NCBI RefSeq assembly: GCF_003967355.1
Contig: NZ_BIFH01000017.1
Span: 62,001-126,000 of the forward strand
Direction: 5' to 3'
Source: Embleya hyalina
GTDB lineage: Bacteria; Actinomycetota; Actinomycetes; Streptomycetales; Streptomycetaceae
DNA length: 64,000 bases
This document shows positions 15,809 to 25,129 of the stretch, piece by piece. The position numbers and the translations under genes are program-made. How positions within the stretch are numbered: the first letter of the stretch is position 1; each line of letters starts with the position of its first letter. Below the pieces are notes generated by a model. That model had not been told where the DNA came from, did no database searches, and saw only the letters and a list, made by a program, of their open reading frames with translations.

Positions 15809-17146
15809 ATGAAGGAGATCCTCGACGCCATCCTCGCGGGGGACACCCCCAAGGAGGCGTACGCAGCGCTCCCGCTTCCCGACTCGTACCGCGCCGTCAC
15901 CGTCCACAAGGACGAGGAGACGATGTTCGAGGGCATGGAATCGCGGGACAAGGATCCGCGTCAGTCGCTGCACGTCGATGACGTGCCGCTGCCCGAACTC
16001 GGCCCCGGCGAAGCCCTCGTCGCCGTGATGGCCAGTGCGATCAACTACAACACCGTGTGGACCTCGCTCTTCGAGCCGGTCTCCACGTTCCGCTTCCTGG
16101 AGAAGTACGGCCGCGCGTCGGACCTGTCCAAGCGGCACGATCTGCCGTACCACGTGGTCGGCTCCGACCTCGCGGGCGTGGTCCTGCGCACCGGCGCGGG
16201 CGTCAACGCCTGGAAGCCCGGCGACGAGGTGGTCGCGCACTGCCTGTCCGTCGAGTTGGAGAGCCCCGACGGGCACGCCGACACCATGCTCGACCCGGAG
16301 CAGCGCATCTGGGGCTTCGAGACGAACTTCGGCGGCCTCGCCCAGATCGCCCTGGTCAAGAGCAACCAGCTGATGCCGAAGCCGGCGCACCTGTCGTGGG
16401 AAGAGGCCGCCTCGCCGGGCCTGGTCAACTCGACGGCGTACCGCCAGCTCGTCTCGCGCAACGGCGCGGGCATGAAGCAGGGCGACAACGTGCTGATCTG
16501 GGGCGCCTCCGGCGGCCTGGGCTCGTACGCGACGCAGTTCGCCCTGGCCGGCGGCGCGACGCCGATCTGTGTGGTGTCCTCCGAGGACAAGGCGCAGTTG
16601 TGCCGGGACATGGGCGCCGAGCTGGTGATCGACCGGCGGGCCGAGGACTTCCGCTTCTGGAAGGACGAGCACACCCAGGACACCCGCGAGTGGAACCGCT
16701 TCGGCAAGCGCATCCGCGAACTCACCGGCGGCGAGGACGTGGACATCGTCTTCGAGCACCCGGGCCGCGAGACGTTCGGTGCCTCGGTCTACGTCACCCG
16801 CAAGGGCGGCACCATCGTGACCTGCGCCTCGACGTCGGGCTACATGCACGAGTACGACAACCGCTATCTGTGGATGAGCCTGAAGCGGATCGTCGGCTCG
16901 CACTTCGCCAACTATCGAGAGGCGTGGGAGGCCAACCGGCTCGTGGCGAAGGGTAGGATTCACCCGACGTTGTCGCGCACCTACGCTCTGGAAGAGACCG
17001 GCCAGGCGGCCCGGGACGTCCACCGGAACCTGCACCAGGGCAAGGTGGGCGTACTGTGTCTCGCACCGGAGGAGGGCCTGGGGGTTCGGGACGTCGAGAT
17101 GCGCGCGCGGCATATCGACGCCATCAACCGCTTTCGTAACGTCTGA
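15809..17146 (+). CDS. ccr: Crotonyl-CoA carboxylase/reductase
   Basis: 445 residues, the usual length. It is an MDR-type reductase with the NADPH site WGASGGLGSYATQ (about 231-243). The residues described for CO2 binding in this family are all at their expected numbers: N81 (INYN), F170 and E171 (WGFE) and H365 (VGSH). The enzyme reductively carboxylates crotonyl-CoA to ethylmalonyl-CoA with NADPH, or reduces it to butyryl-CoA without CO2. It feeds polyketide extender units and the ethylmalonyl-CoA pathway with mce and meaA. Its promoter and operator are described separately. The next gene is scy. Confidence 0.95.
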   Translation: MKEILDAILAGDTPKEAYAALPLPDSYRAVTVHKDEETMFEGMESRDKDPRQSLHVDDVPLPELGPGEALVAVMASAINYNTVWTSLFEPVSTFRFLEKYGRASDLSKRHDLPYHVVGSDLAGVVLRTGAGVNAWKPGDEVVAHCLSVELESPDGHADTMLDPEQRIWGFETNFGGLAQIALVKSNQLMPKPAHLSWEEAASPGLVNSTAYRQLVSRNGAGMKQGDNVLIWGASGGLGSYATQFALAGGATPICVVSSEDKAQLCRDMGAELVIDRRAEDFRFWKDEHTQDTREWNRFGKRIRELTGGEDVDIVFEHPGRETFGASVYVTRKGGTIVTCASTSGYMHEYDNRYLWMSLKRIVGSHFANYREAWEANRLVAKGRIHPTLSRTYALEETGQAARDVHRNLHQGKVGVLCLAPEEGLGVRDVEMRARHIDAINRFRNV

Positions 17147-17284
17147 CGGCGGTCCCTGGATCTGAGACCATTCTCCCTGGTAGTCAATGCGGTACGGGCG
17201 GTTCCGGATGGTTTTCGGGGTCGTTTCGTCACCAACCGGTCGGAAACGGCCGATTTGCAGTACTGAAACGTACGCGGCCAGGGG

Positions 17285-20200
17285 ATGGAGTGGGACCCCA
17301 CAGTGCGGGGCTACGACCGCTACCAAGTCGACGAGCACCTCGAACAGCTCGACGACGAGATCAAGCGGCTGAAGAAGGAGCGCGACGACACCGTCGCCCA
17401 CGCGGAGGACCTCGGCTATCAGGTCGAGGTTCTCCGCGCGAAGCTGCATGACCTTCGCCGCCAGCTCGCCACACCCCGATTCGACAGCATCGGCGGCCAG
17501 GCCGAGCAGATGTTGCGCAACGCGCAGCTGCAGGCCGACCAGGTCCGCGCCGACGCCGAGCGCGAGTTGCAGGAGTCGCGCGCGACCACCCAGCGCCTGC
17601 TGCAGGAGGCCGCCGCCCGCTCCGCCCGGCTCGAGGCCGACTGGCAGGCCGAGGTCATGGAGCGCCGCCGGCGCCTCGACGAGGAGCTGACCCAGGCCCG
17701 ACAGGCCACCGAGGCCCGGGTCAACGAGAACGTCGCCTGGGCCGAGCAGTTGCGCGCCCAGGCCGAGGAGCGGGCCCGCCAACTCCTGGACAACGCCCGC
17801 ACCGAGGCCGAGCGGGTGGCCGCCGCCGCCCGCGAGCAGGCGGCCGGCACGAACGAGAGCACGCGCGCCGAGGTCGAGTCGCTGCTGTCGCGTGCGCAGG
17901 GCGACGCGGACCGGGTGATCGCCGAGGCCAAGGCCCGGGCGAGCGCGGCCGTGGACCAGTCCGAGCAGTTGCGCACCGAGACCCGCACCCGCGCGGAGAG
18001 CCTGGTCGGCGACGCCCGGGTGGAGGCCGCCCGGATCATCGGCGAGGCTCGGTCCGAGGCCGAGCGGGTCACCGGCGAGGCCGGCGCCCGGGCCCAGGGC
18101 GCGTCCGAGAACACCGCGAAACTGCTCGAATCCGCCCAGTTCGAGATCGAGCGGCTGCGGGCCGAGGCGGCCGGCGAGGCGGACCGCCGCCAGGCGGAGG
18201 CCCAGCGGCTGCTCCAGGGCGCCGAGGCCGAGGCGGGTGAGAAGCTCGGCAAGGCCGCGACCGACGCCGAGGCGCATCTGGCCAAGGCCCGCGCGGAGGC
18301 GGACAAGCTCACCGCCGAGGCCCGCGGCGCCGCCGAGCGGCTGCGCGCCGAGGCGATCACCGAGGCGGACCGGCTGCGCGACGAGGCCCGTGCCGAGGCC
18401 GAGGCGCTACGTACCGACACGCGCGCCGAGTTGGACACCGCCCGCGAGGAAACCCTGGCCCGGGTCGACGAGTTGGAGGCCGGGGCGCGCGCGGAGATCG
18501 AGCGCCGCCGGCAGGAGGTGGACCGACTGCGGGCCGAGGCGCAGCAGTTGCTCACCAACGCCGAGTCCGGCGCGGCCGAGCGCCTGGAGACCGCCGCGCG
18601 GGCCGCCGACGACCTGATGGCCAAGTCCCGGTCCGAGGCCGAGCGGGTACAGAGCGAGGCCCGCACCGAGGCCGACGAGCTGCGCGCCCGGGCCCAGGCC
18701 GACGCCGAGGCGGTCGAGACGCGCACCCGCGCGTCGAGCGACCGGCTGGCGAACGAGGCGCGCGAATACGCCGAGCAGGTGCGCGCCCAGGCCGGCGAGA
18801 GCGCCGAGGAACTGCTCGAGGCGGCCCGCGCCGACTCGGGCAAGCTGCGCGAGAAGGCGGTCGCCGACACGCACCGGCTGCGTGAGATGACCAACCGCCA
18901 ACAGGCGGAGGCCGCCGAGGAGTTGGAACGCGCCCGGATCGAGGCGCAGACCCTGCGCAGCGAGGCCGCGGCCGCGGCCGAGCAGCTGCGCGAGGAGTCC
19001 GCGGCGCAGGCGGCGGAGCGGGTCGAGGCGGCCCGTGCCGAAGCCGAGCGGGTGCGTACCGAGGCCGCCGAGAACGCCGGTCGTTCGCACGCCGAGGCCG
19101 AGGAGCTGGTGGCCAAGGCCCGGGCGGAGGCGCAGAAGGCGGACGCCGACGCGACCCGCGCCGCCCAGGAGCTGATCCGCTCCGCCGAGCAGGCCGCGGC
19201 CGAACTGCGCGATCAGGCCCGGGCGCGGGCCGAGGCGATGGGCGCCGAGGCGGAGCGGCAGGCCGCCGAGCTGCGGACCCGGACCGAGGAACTGCGGGCC
19301 CGGGCCGAGCAGTCCGCCGGCGACGCCGAGGCCGCGCTGGACCGGGCCCGGGCCGACGCCGAGGCCACGATGGAGCGCGCTCGCGCCGAGGCGGGCGCCC
19401 GCACCCAGTCGGCCGCGGTCAAGGCCGACGAACTGATCGGCAAGGCCCGGGAAGAGGCCGAGAAGGTCCGCACCGACTCGCGCCGCGAGGCCGACAAGGC
19501 CCTCACCGACGCGCGTACCGAGGCGGAGAAGACCCTCGGGGACTCGCGCGAGGAGGCCGACCAGATGCGTTCGGCCGCGCGTCGCGACGCGTCCTCGATG
19601 CGCGAGGAAGCGGAGACCGAGACCCGCACACTGCGCGAACGGACGGAGAGCGAGACCCGCGCGCTGCGCGAGGAGACCGAGCACACCGCGCGATCCCTGC
19701 GCGAGAGTTCGGAGAACGCGGCGGCGACCCTGCGCGAGGAGAGCACCGAGCAGGCCCGCGCCCGGCTGGCCGCGGCCGAAGCGGACGCGACCCGGATGCG
19801 CACCGAGGCGGCGGCCGCGGCCCAGGCACTGCGCGAGAAGACCACCGAGACCGCCCGCTCGGTCCTGGAGCAGGCCGACGAGGAGGCCGAGCGCATGCGC
19901 ACGGAGGCCGAGACGGCCGCCCGCACGCTGCGCGAGGAGACCACCGAGACCGCGCGTTCGGTCCTGGAGCAGGCCGACGCCGAGGCCGAGCGCATGCGCA
20001 CCGAGGCGGAGGGCGCCGCGCACACGCTGCGTACCGAGACCGCCGCGACCGTGCGCGCCGCGCTGGACAAGGCCGAGAAGGACGCCGCGCGGATGCGGGC
20101 CGAGGGCGAGGAGACCGCGCTCGGCATCCTGGAGCAGGCCGACGGCGAGGCGCGCGCGCTGCGCCAGGAGGCCGCCGCCGCGCTGGCCGCGGCCAAGGCC

Positions 20201-22009
20201 GACGCGGACACGATGCGCACCCAGGGCGAGACCGACGCGGACCGGGCCCGGTCCGAGGCGCAGACCGCCGCCCGCGCGCTGTTGGAGCGCGCCGAACGGG
20301 ATGCCGAGCAGGTGCGCGCCGACGCCGAGCACGCGGCCGGGACGCTGCGTCGGGAGGCCGCCGAGGCGCTGGAGGCGGCGCGTACCGAGGCGCAGCGCCT
20401 GCACACCGAGGCGACCTCGACGCTGGCCTCGGCGAACGCCGACGCGACCACGCTGCGCGAGGAGGCCGCCGCCGCGCTGGAGGCGGCGACCGCGGAGGCG
20501 GAGCGGCTGCGCGACGAGGCCGAGACGGCCGCGCTGAGCCGGCTGGAGCAGGCCGACACCGACGCCACGCGGCTGCGCGAGGAGGCCGAGGCCGAGGCGA
20601 CGCGGCTGCGTACCCAGGGCGCCCAGGCGCTGGAGGAGGCCCGCGACGAGGCGGCCGAGTTGCGCGATCGCACCAAGGCGCGGGCGCGCGAGTTGCTGGA
20701 GAAGGCCGAGGCGCGGGGCACCGACCTGCTGGACAGCGCCACCACCCAGGCCCGGCTGGCGAAGGAGGACGCGGCCCGCGCGGTCGCCGAGGCACAGGCC
20801 GAGGCCGAGGCGGTACGCGCCGCGGTGGTGGGCATCGAGGACGCCGCCCGGGAGGAGTCGGACCGGCTCACCGCGCTCGCCGAACGCGACCTGGCCAAGG
20901 CCCGCGACGACGCGGAGACCACGCTGGTCCGGGCCCGCGCGGAGGCCGACGCCACGGTCACCGCCGCGCGCAAGCACGCCGACCGGATGAAGTCCGACTC
21001 CGACCGCGAGGCCGAGAAGACCCGTACGGCCGGCCGCGAGGCGGCGAACAAGGAGCTGCGCGAGGCCGAGGAGGCCGCGACGCAACTGCGCGAGCAGGCC
21101 CGCGCCGAGCTGGAGCGGGCCACGAACGACGCCGAGGAGTTGCTGGTTCGGGCCAAGGGTCGGGCCACCGAGATCGTCGGCACCGCCGAGCGCAAGGCCG
21201 AGAAGCGCGTCGCCGAGGCGACCGAGGCGGCGAATCTGCTGATCGCCGAGGCCGAGGCGGAGGACGAACGACTGCGCGCCGAGGCGACCGCGGTGATAGA
21301 GAAGGCGCGCCAGGACTCCGACGCGATGATCGGCGAGACCCGGCGCGACACCACCGCCACGCGCGAACGTTCCGACCGCGAGGCCGAGCAGGTCGTCGAA
21401 CGCGCGCGTCGGCAGGCCGCGGAGGGTCTGAAGCAGGCGGGCAAGCGGGTCGACGACCTGGTGGCCGCCGCGGAGGAACAGGTGAGCGAGGCCCGCGTGG
21501 ACGCCGAGAAGATGAAGGTGGTCGCGGCCGAGGAAGCCGAGCGGATTCGCGACAAGGCCGGTTCCGAGGCGGATAGGGTACGTATTGCCGCGGTGAAGAA
21601 GGCCGAGGCGCTGCTCTCGGAAGCGGAACAGCGGCTCGCCGACGCCCAGAAGGGCGCGGACGACCTGCGGGCGAAGGTGGCCGAACAGGTGGCCGCCGCC
21701 CAGCGGGAGGCGCAGGCGGTCCGTCGCAAGACCGCCGCGGACGCCGAGAAGGTTCTCGACGAGGCGCGGAAGGAGGCGGAGCGACTGCGCACCGAGGCGC
21801 GCAAGGAAGCCGACCGTCATCGCGCCGACGGACAGCGCAAACTCGACGAGTTGAACCGCAGACGCAAGGACATCACCGCCGAGATGTCGCGCGTGCAGGG
21901 CGTGTTGGACGCGCTCGCCGCGCCCGCGGGCCTCGCGGCCGGCAAGGGCAACTCCTCGTCGGGCAAGGGCTCCGCGACGAAGGGCTCCGGTTCGTCGTCA
22001 TCCGATTGA
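17285..22009 (+). CDS. scy: Scy, polar-growth coiled-coil scaffold
   Basis: 1574 residues, almost all coiled coil. Residues 1-60 resemble a DivIVA-type tip domain (RGYDRYQVDEHLEQLDDEIKRLKKE). Then follow about 1,450 residues of Ala/Glu/Arg-rich helix with periodic EAEA.R.R.EA units that also make the DNA internally repetitive, and a Ser/Gly/Lys tail. Scy in S. coelicolor organises the hyphal tip polarisome with DivIVA and FilP; I recall it as about 1,330 residues, so this copy is longer, probably by extra coiled-coil repeats. filP follows at 110 bp, as expected. The opposite strand carries very long open frames that are only composition shadows. Confidence 0.93.
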   Translation: MEWDPTVRGYDRYQVDEHLEQLDDEIKRLKKERDDTVAHAEDLGYQVEVLRAKLHDLRRQLATPRFDSIGGQAEQMLRNAQLQADQVRADAERELQESRATTQRLLQEAAARSARLEADWQAEVMERRRRLDEELTQARQATEARVNENVAWAEQLRAQAEERARQLLDNARTEAERVAAAAREQAAGTNESTRAEVESLLSRAQGDADRVIAEAKARASAAVDQSEQLRTETRTRAESLVGDARVEAARIIGEARSEAERVTGEAGARAQGASENTAKLLESAQFEIERLRAEAAGEADRRQAEAQRLLQGAEAEAGEKLGKAATDAEAHLAKARAEADKLTAEARGAAERLRAEAITEADRLRDEARAEAEALRTDTRAELDTAREETLARVDELEAGARAEIERRRQEVDRLRAEAQQLLTNAESGAAERLETAARAADDLMAKSRSEAERVQSEARTEADELRARAQADAEAVETRTRASSDRLANEAREYAEQVRAQAGESAEELLEAARADSGKLREKAVADTHRLREMTNRQQAEAAEELERARIEAQTLRSEAAAAAEQLREESAAQAAERVEAARAEAERVRTEAAENAGRSHAEAEELVAKARAEAQKADADATRAAQELIRSAEQAAAELRDQARARAEAMGAEAERQAAELRTRTEELRARAEQSAGDAEAALDRARADAEATMERARAEAGARTQSAAVKADELIGKAREEAEKVRTDSRREADKALTDARTEAEKTLGDSREEADQMRSAARRDASSMREEAETETRTLRERTESETRALREETEHTARSLRESSENAAATLREESTEQARARLAAAEADATRMRTEAAAAAQALREKTTETARSVLEQADEEAERMRTEAETAARTLREETTETARSVLEQADAEAERMRTEAEGAAHTLRTETAATVRAALDKAEKDAARMRAEGEETALGILEQADGEARALRQEAAAALAAAKADADTMRTQGETDADRARSEAQTAARALLERAERDAEQVRADAEHAAGTLRREAAEALEAARTEAQRLHTEATSTLASANADATTLREEAAAALEAATAEAERLRDEAETAALSRLEQADTDATRLREEAEAEATRLRTQGAQALEEARDEAAELRDRTKARARELLEKAEARGTDLLDSATTQARLAKEDAARAVAEAQAEAEAVRAAVVGIEDAAREESDRLTALAERDLAKARDDAETTLVRARAEADATVTAARKHADRMKSDSDREAEKTRTAGREAANKELREAEEAATQLREQARAELERATNDAEELLVRAKGRATEIVGTAERKAEKRVAEATEAANLLIAEAEAEDERLRAEATAVIEKARQDSDAMIGETRRDTTATRERSDREAEQVVERARRQAAEGLKQAGKRVDDLVAAAEEQVSEARVDAEKMKVVAAEEAERIRDKAGSEADRVRIAAVKKAEALLSEAEQRLADAQKGADDLRAKVAEQVAAAQREAQAVRRKTAADAEKVLDEARKEAERLRTEARKEADRHRADGQRKLDELNRRRKDITAEMSRVQGVLDALAAPAGLAAGKGNSSSGKGSATKGSGSSSSD

Positions 22010-22118
22010 GCGATGCCGGCCGGTTCTTATCCCCCGGTCAGGTCGATGCCCCGCCCGATTCGTGCCAGGATTCCACCCGTCACCTCATTCACCGCACCGG
22101 TCATACGACAGGAACCCC

Positions 22119-23060
22119 ATGAGCGACACTAACTCTCCGCACGGCTTCGACATCGTCCGCCGAGGGTACGAGCGTTCGCAGGTTGACGACCGCATCACGA
22201 AGCTCGTCTCGGATCGTGACAGCGCGCTCGCGAGGATCTCGGCGCTGGAGAAGCGGATCGAGGAACTGCACCTCGAGAGCCAGAACGCGCAGGCCCAACT
22301 CGCCGACGCCGAACCGTCCTACGCGGGCCTCGGCGCACGGGTGGAGAAGATCCTCCGCCTCGCCGAGGAAGAGGCCAAGGACCTGCGCGAGGAGGCCCGC
22401 CGCGCCGCCGATCAGCACCGCGAGTTGGCCGAGGCCGCCGCACAGCAGGTCCGTTCCGACGCCGAACAGTACGGCAAGGAGCGCAAGGCCAAGGCCGAGG
22501 ACGAGGGTTCGCGGATCCTCGACAAGGCCAAGAGCGACGCCGCGCAGCTGCGTGGCGAGGCGGCCAAGGACGCGTCGGCCAAGCGCGAGGAGGCCGAGGC
22601 CCTCTTCGAGGAGACCCGGGCCAAGGCCGCCCAGGCCGCCGCCGACTTCGAGACCAACCTGGCCAAGCGCCGCGAGCAGTCCGAGCGCGACCTGGCGGCC
22701 CGTCAGGCCAAGGCCGAGAAGCGGCTGTCCGAGGTCGAGCACCGGGCCGAACAGCTGCGCCTGGAGGCCGAGAAGCTGCGTACCGACGCCGAGCGCCGCT
22801 CGCGTCAGACGATCGAGACGGCGCAGCGCCAGGCCGACGACATCGTGGCCGACGCGCGGGCCAAGGCCGACCGGATCCGCTCGGAGTCCGAGCGCGAGCT
22901 GGCCGCGCTGACCCACCGCCGCGACAGCATCAACGCGCAGCTGACCAACGTGCGCGAGATGCTGGCCACGCTCACCGGCGCGGCCGTCGCCGCCGCGGGT
23001 GTCAGCATCGATGACGACGACGACAAGATGCCGGGTGTGCCGGCTCAGCAGAGCCGCTGA
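22119..23060 (+). CDS. filP: FilP, intermediate-filament-like coiled-coil protein
   Basis: 313 residues from ATG 22119 (AGGAA upstream). An N-terminal HGFDIVRRGYERSQVDDRITKL segment parallels that of Scy, followed by a continuous Ala/Glu/Arg/Lys coiled coil to about residue 270 and a short tail with DDDDDK. FilP forms cytoplasmic filaments that give hyphal stiffness and binds Scy and DivIVA. The size matches the S. coelicolor protein. A very strong intrinsic terminator follows, so scy-filP forms a closed unit. Confidence 0.93.
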   Translation: MSDTNSPHGFDIVRRGYERSQVDDRITKLVSDRDSALARISALEKRIEELHLESQNAQAQLADAEPSYAGLGARVEKILRLAEEEAKDLREEARRAADQHRELAEAAAQQVRSDAEQYGKERKAKAEDEGSRILDKAKSDAAQLRGEAAKDASAKREEAEALFEETRAKAAQAAADFETNLAKRREQSERDLAARQAKAEKRLSEVEHRAEQLRLEAEKLRTDAERRSRQTIETAQRQADDIVADARAKADRIRSESERELAALTHRRDSINAQLTNVREMLATLTGAAVAAAGVSIDDDDDKMPGVPAQQSR

Positions 23061-23105
23061 CGCGCCTCGGCGGGGCATCGGCAACTGGTATTTCGGCCGG
23101 CTTCG

Positions 23106-23162
23106 GCGGCCGGGCGGCGGGCGGGTTCCATGGGGACCCGTCCGCCGCCCGGCCGCATTTTT
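23106..23162 (+). terminator. Strong intrinsic terminator after filP
   Basis: A 21-bp GC-rich stem (23106-23126 with 23136-23156, one G-T wobble) closes a 9-nt loop and is followed by ATTTTT. It is the clearest factor-independent terminator on the plus strand of the window. Confidence 0.93.
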
Positions 23163-23248
23163 CATGACGTGATCCCGGACGCGTCGGCGGGGGCACATCC
23201 GGATCCGGGCCGCCGACGGCCCGGGCAGGGGACGAGGAGTACGGGGCC

Positions 23249-24955
23249 ATGGGTCGACTGGGCAACATCCGACCGCGCCGCAGACCGGGGAAACCGACAC
23301 CGGCCGGGGACGGGGCATCCACGGGAGCACCGTCGACCGCGCCGAGCGGGGACGCCGGGTCCACCGGGACGCCTTCGGCCGCGCCGAGCGGCGACGCGGC
23401 GCCCACCGGGGCGCCTCCGGCACCTCCGGCGGACGGGGACACGACGGCCTGCGGACCCGCCCCGGGCGGCGCGCCCACCGGGAGCACGGTGGGCGAGGCG
23501 ACCCCGGGCGGGAGCGGTGGCGGCGGCACGGCCGACGGGGCCACGGCACCGCGCGGGGGCGGTGGCGCGGGCACGGCGGCCGACGCGACGGCGTCCGGGG
23601 ACGCCGGGGACGCGGCCGATACGACGACTGGCGCGGGGCGTACCGGCGGCACCGTCGACACTGCGGCGGCGCCGGCCTTTGTCGGTGGGTCGGTCGGCGA
23701 CCGGGCCGCCGACACCGGCGCGGACGCGGCCCCCGCCCGGGTGCCCACCCAGGTCGCGACGGCCGAACCCGGTCCGGCGGCACCCCCGAGCGGCACGCCG
23801 AACGGCACGCCGACCGCCCCGGACCCGGCGGCGGCCCCCGGCGTACCCTCCCCCGACGACGCCAAGGCCCCCAACCGGGTCCAGCCGTGGACCGGCGTCG
23901 GCTCACGGTTCGGCGAGCCGGGTCGTCCGCTGCACCGTTCCTCGCCGTTCTACATCGGCTTCATCGGCGGACTCGGCCTGATCACCGCGTGGTTCCTGGC
24001 CCAGGCCGTGATGGGCATCCAGCACGTCCTGATCATCATCCTGATCTCGTTCTTCCTGGCCGCGGGGCTGAACCCGTTCGTCGAACGCCTCGAAAAGCGC
24101 GGCATGCCCCGACGCTGGGCGGTGTGCACCGTCGCGTTCGGGTTCGTCCTCGTCGCCGCGGCCTTCGTCACCGCGATCGCCCAGCCGCTGGTCGAACAGA
24201 CGTCGAGCCTGATCAACTCGATCCCCGACAGCCTCACCGAGTTGCGGAACAACGAGAGATTCCGGCAACTGGACGAGAAGTACGACCTGGTGAACCGGGC
24301 CAAGGACTGGGCCGCCAACGCCAACACGGCGGAGAACCTGGCGGGCGGGTTGTGGGGCTTCGGCAAGATGGTGCTGACGTCGGTGTTCGACACGCTCACC
24401 GTGATCGTCCTCACCCTGTACTTCCTGGGCGCGCTGCCCAGCATCAAGGAGCACCTGTACAACCTGTTCCCGAGGTCGCGCCGGGCCCGGGTGCGGCTGC
24501 TCGGCGACGAGATCCTGTCCGGGATCGGCGGCTACGTGAACGGCGCGCTGATCGTGGCCACCTGCGCGGGCCTGTCCTCTTTCATCTTCCTGATGATCCT
24601 GGGCAACGACTACGCGCTGCCGCTGGCCCTGGTGATCGCGATCACCGACCTGATCCCGATGATCGGCGCCACGGTGGGCGCGGCGGTGGTGTCGGTCGTG
24701 GTCTTCTTCGACTCCCCCGGCAAGGCGCTCACCTGCGTGATCTTCTTCCTGGCCTACCAGCAGTTCGAGAACTACCTGATCTACCCGCGCGTGATGAACC
24801 GCGCGGTGAACGTGCCGCCGGCGATCACCGTGATCGCGGCGCTGGTGGGCGGCGCGCTGCTCGGGGTGACCGGGGCGCTGCTCGCGATTCCGATCGCGGC
24901 GGCCGTTCTGCTCATACTGCGCGAAGTGGTCACGCCCCGCCAGAATCAGGCCTGA
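23249..24955 (+). CDS. AI-2E family transporter with long disordered N terminus
   Basis: 568 residues. The first ~215 are a Gly/Ala/Pro/Thr-rich, probably disordered cytoplasmic tail with APSGD-like repeats. The remaining ~350 residues are the AI-2E/PerM membrane domain: paired N-terminal segments (YIGFIGGLGLITAWFL, VLIIILISFFLAAGLNPFVERLEKRG), an amphipathic middle, and C-terminal segments ending ALVGGALLGVTGALLAIPIAAAVLLI. The LNPFV.R and Q.EN.LIYPRVM motifs are typical. Family members export peptides, ions or small molecules; the name does not prove autoinducer transport. A GAGGAG ribosome site lies 12 nt before the ATG. Confidence 0.88.
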   Translation: MGRLGNIRPRRRPGKPTPAGDGASTGAPSTAPSGDAGSTGTPSAAPSGDAAPTGAPPAPPADGDTTACGPAPGGAPTGSTVGEATPGGSGGGGTADGATAPRGGGGAGTAADATASGDAGDAADTTTGAGRTGGTVDTAAAPAFVGGSVGDRAADTGADAAPARVPTQVATAEPGPAAPPSGTPNGTPTAPDPAAAPGVPSPDDAKAPNRVQPWTGVGSRFGEPGRPLHRSSPFYIGFIGGLGLITAWFLAQAVMGIQHVLIIILISFFLAAGLNPFVERLEKRGMPRRWAVCTVAFGFVLVAAAFVTAIAQPLVEQTSSLINSIPDSLTELRNNERFRQLDEKYDLVNRAKDWAANANTAENLAGGLWGFGKMVLTSVFDTLTVIVLTLYFLGALPSIKEHLYNLFPRSRRARVRLLGDEILSGIGGYVNGALIVATCAGLSSFIFLMILGNDYALPLALVIAITDLIPMIGATVGAAVVSVVVFFDSPGKALTCVIFFLAYQQFENYLIYPRVMNRAVNVPPAITVIAALVGGALLGVTGALLAIPIAAAVLLILREVVTPRQNQA

Positions 24956-25129
24956 GTTTGTCAATCATCCTCCGGGATGACATCACGGGACTTCCCTCGA
25001 ACCCATGTCCCCAACCCATGCCCGTCGTACGGCGGCCGTCGGCAGCGCACGTTCGGGCCTAAGCTCGTAGCCCGGTCGGCTCACGCACCGACACCATCCC
25101 CCGAAGTCTTCCTGGGAGCGCGGCAACAG

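Noticed and set aside
17228-17243. Operator upstream of scy
   Set aside because: GTCACCAACCGGTCGG shares ACCAACCGGT with the TetR site but lacks the TTAC and GTA arms.
18407-21820. Very long open frames opposite scy (1137 and 863 residues)
   Set aside because: They mirror the repeated GC-rich coiled-coil codons and have the Leu/Gly/Arg or Ser/Ala composition of shadow frames; scy is certain on the plus strand.
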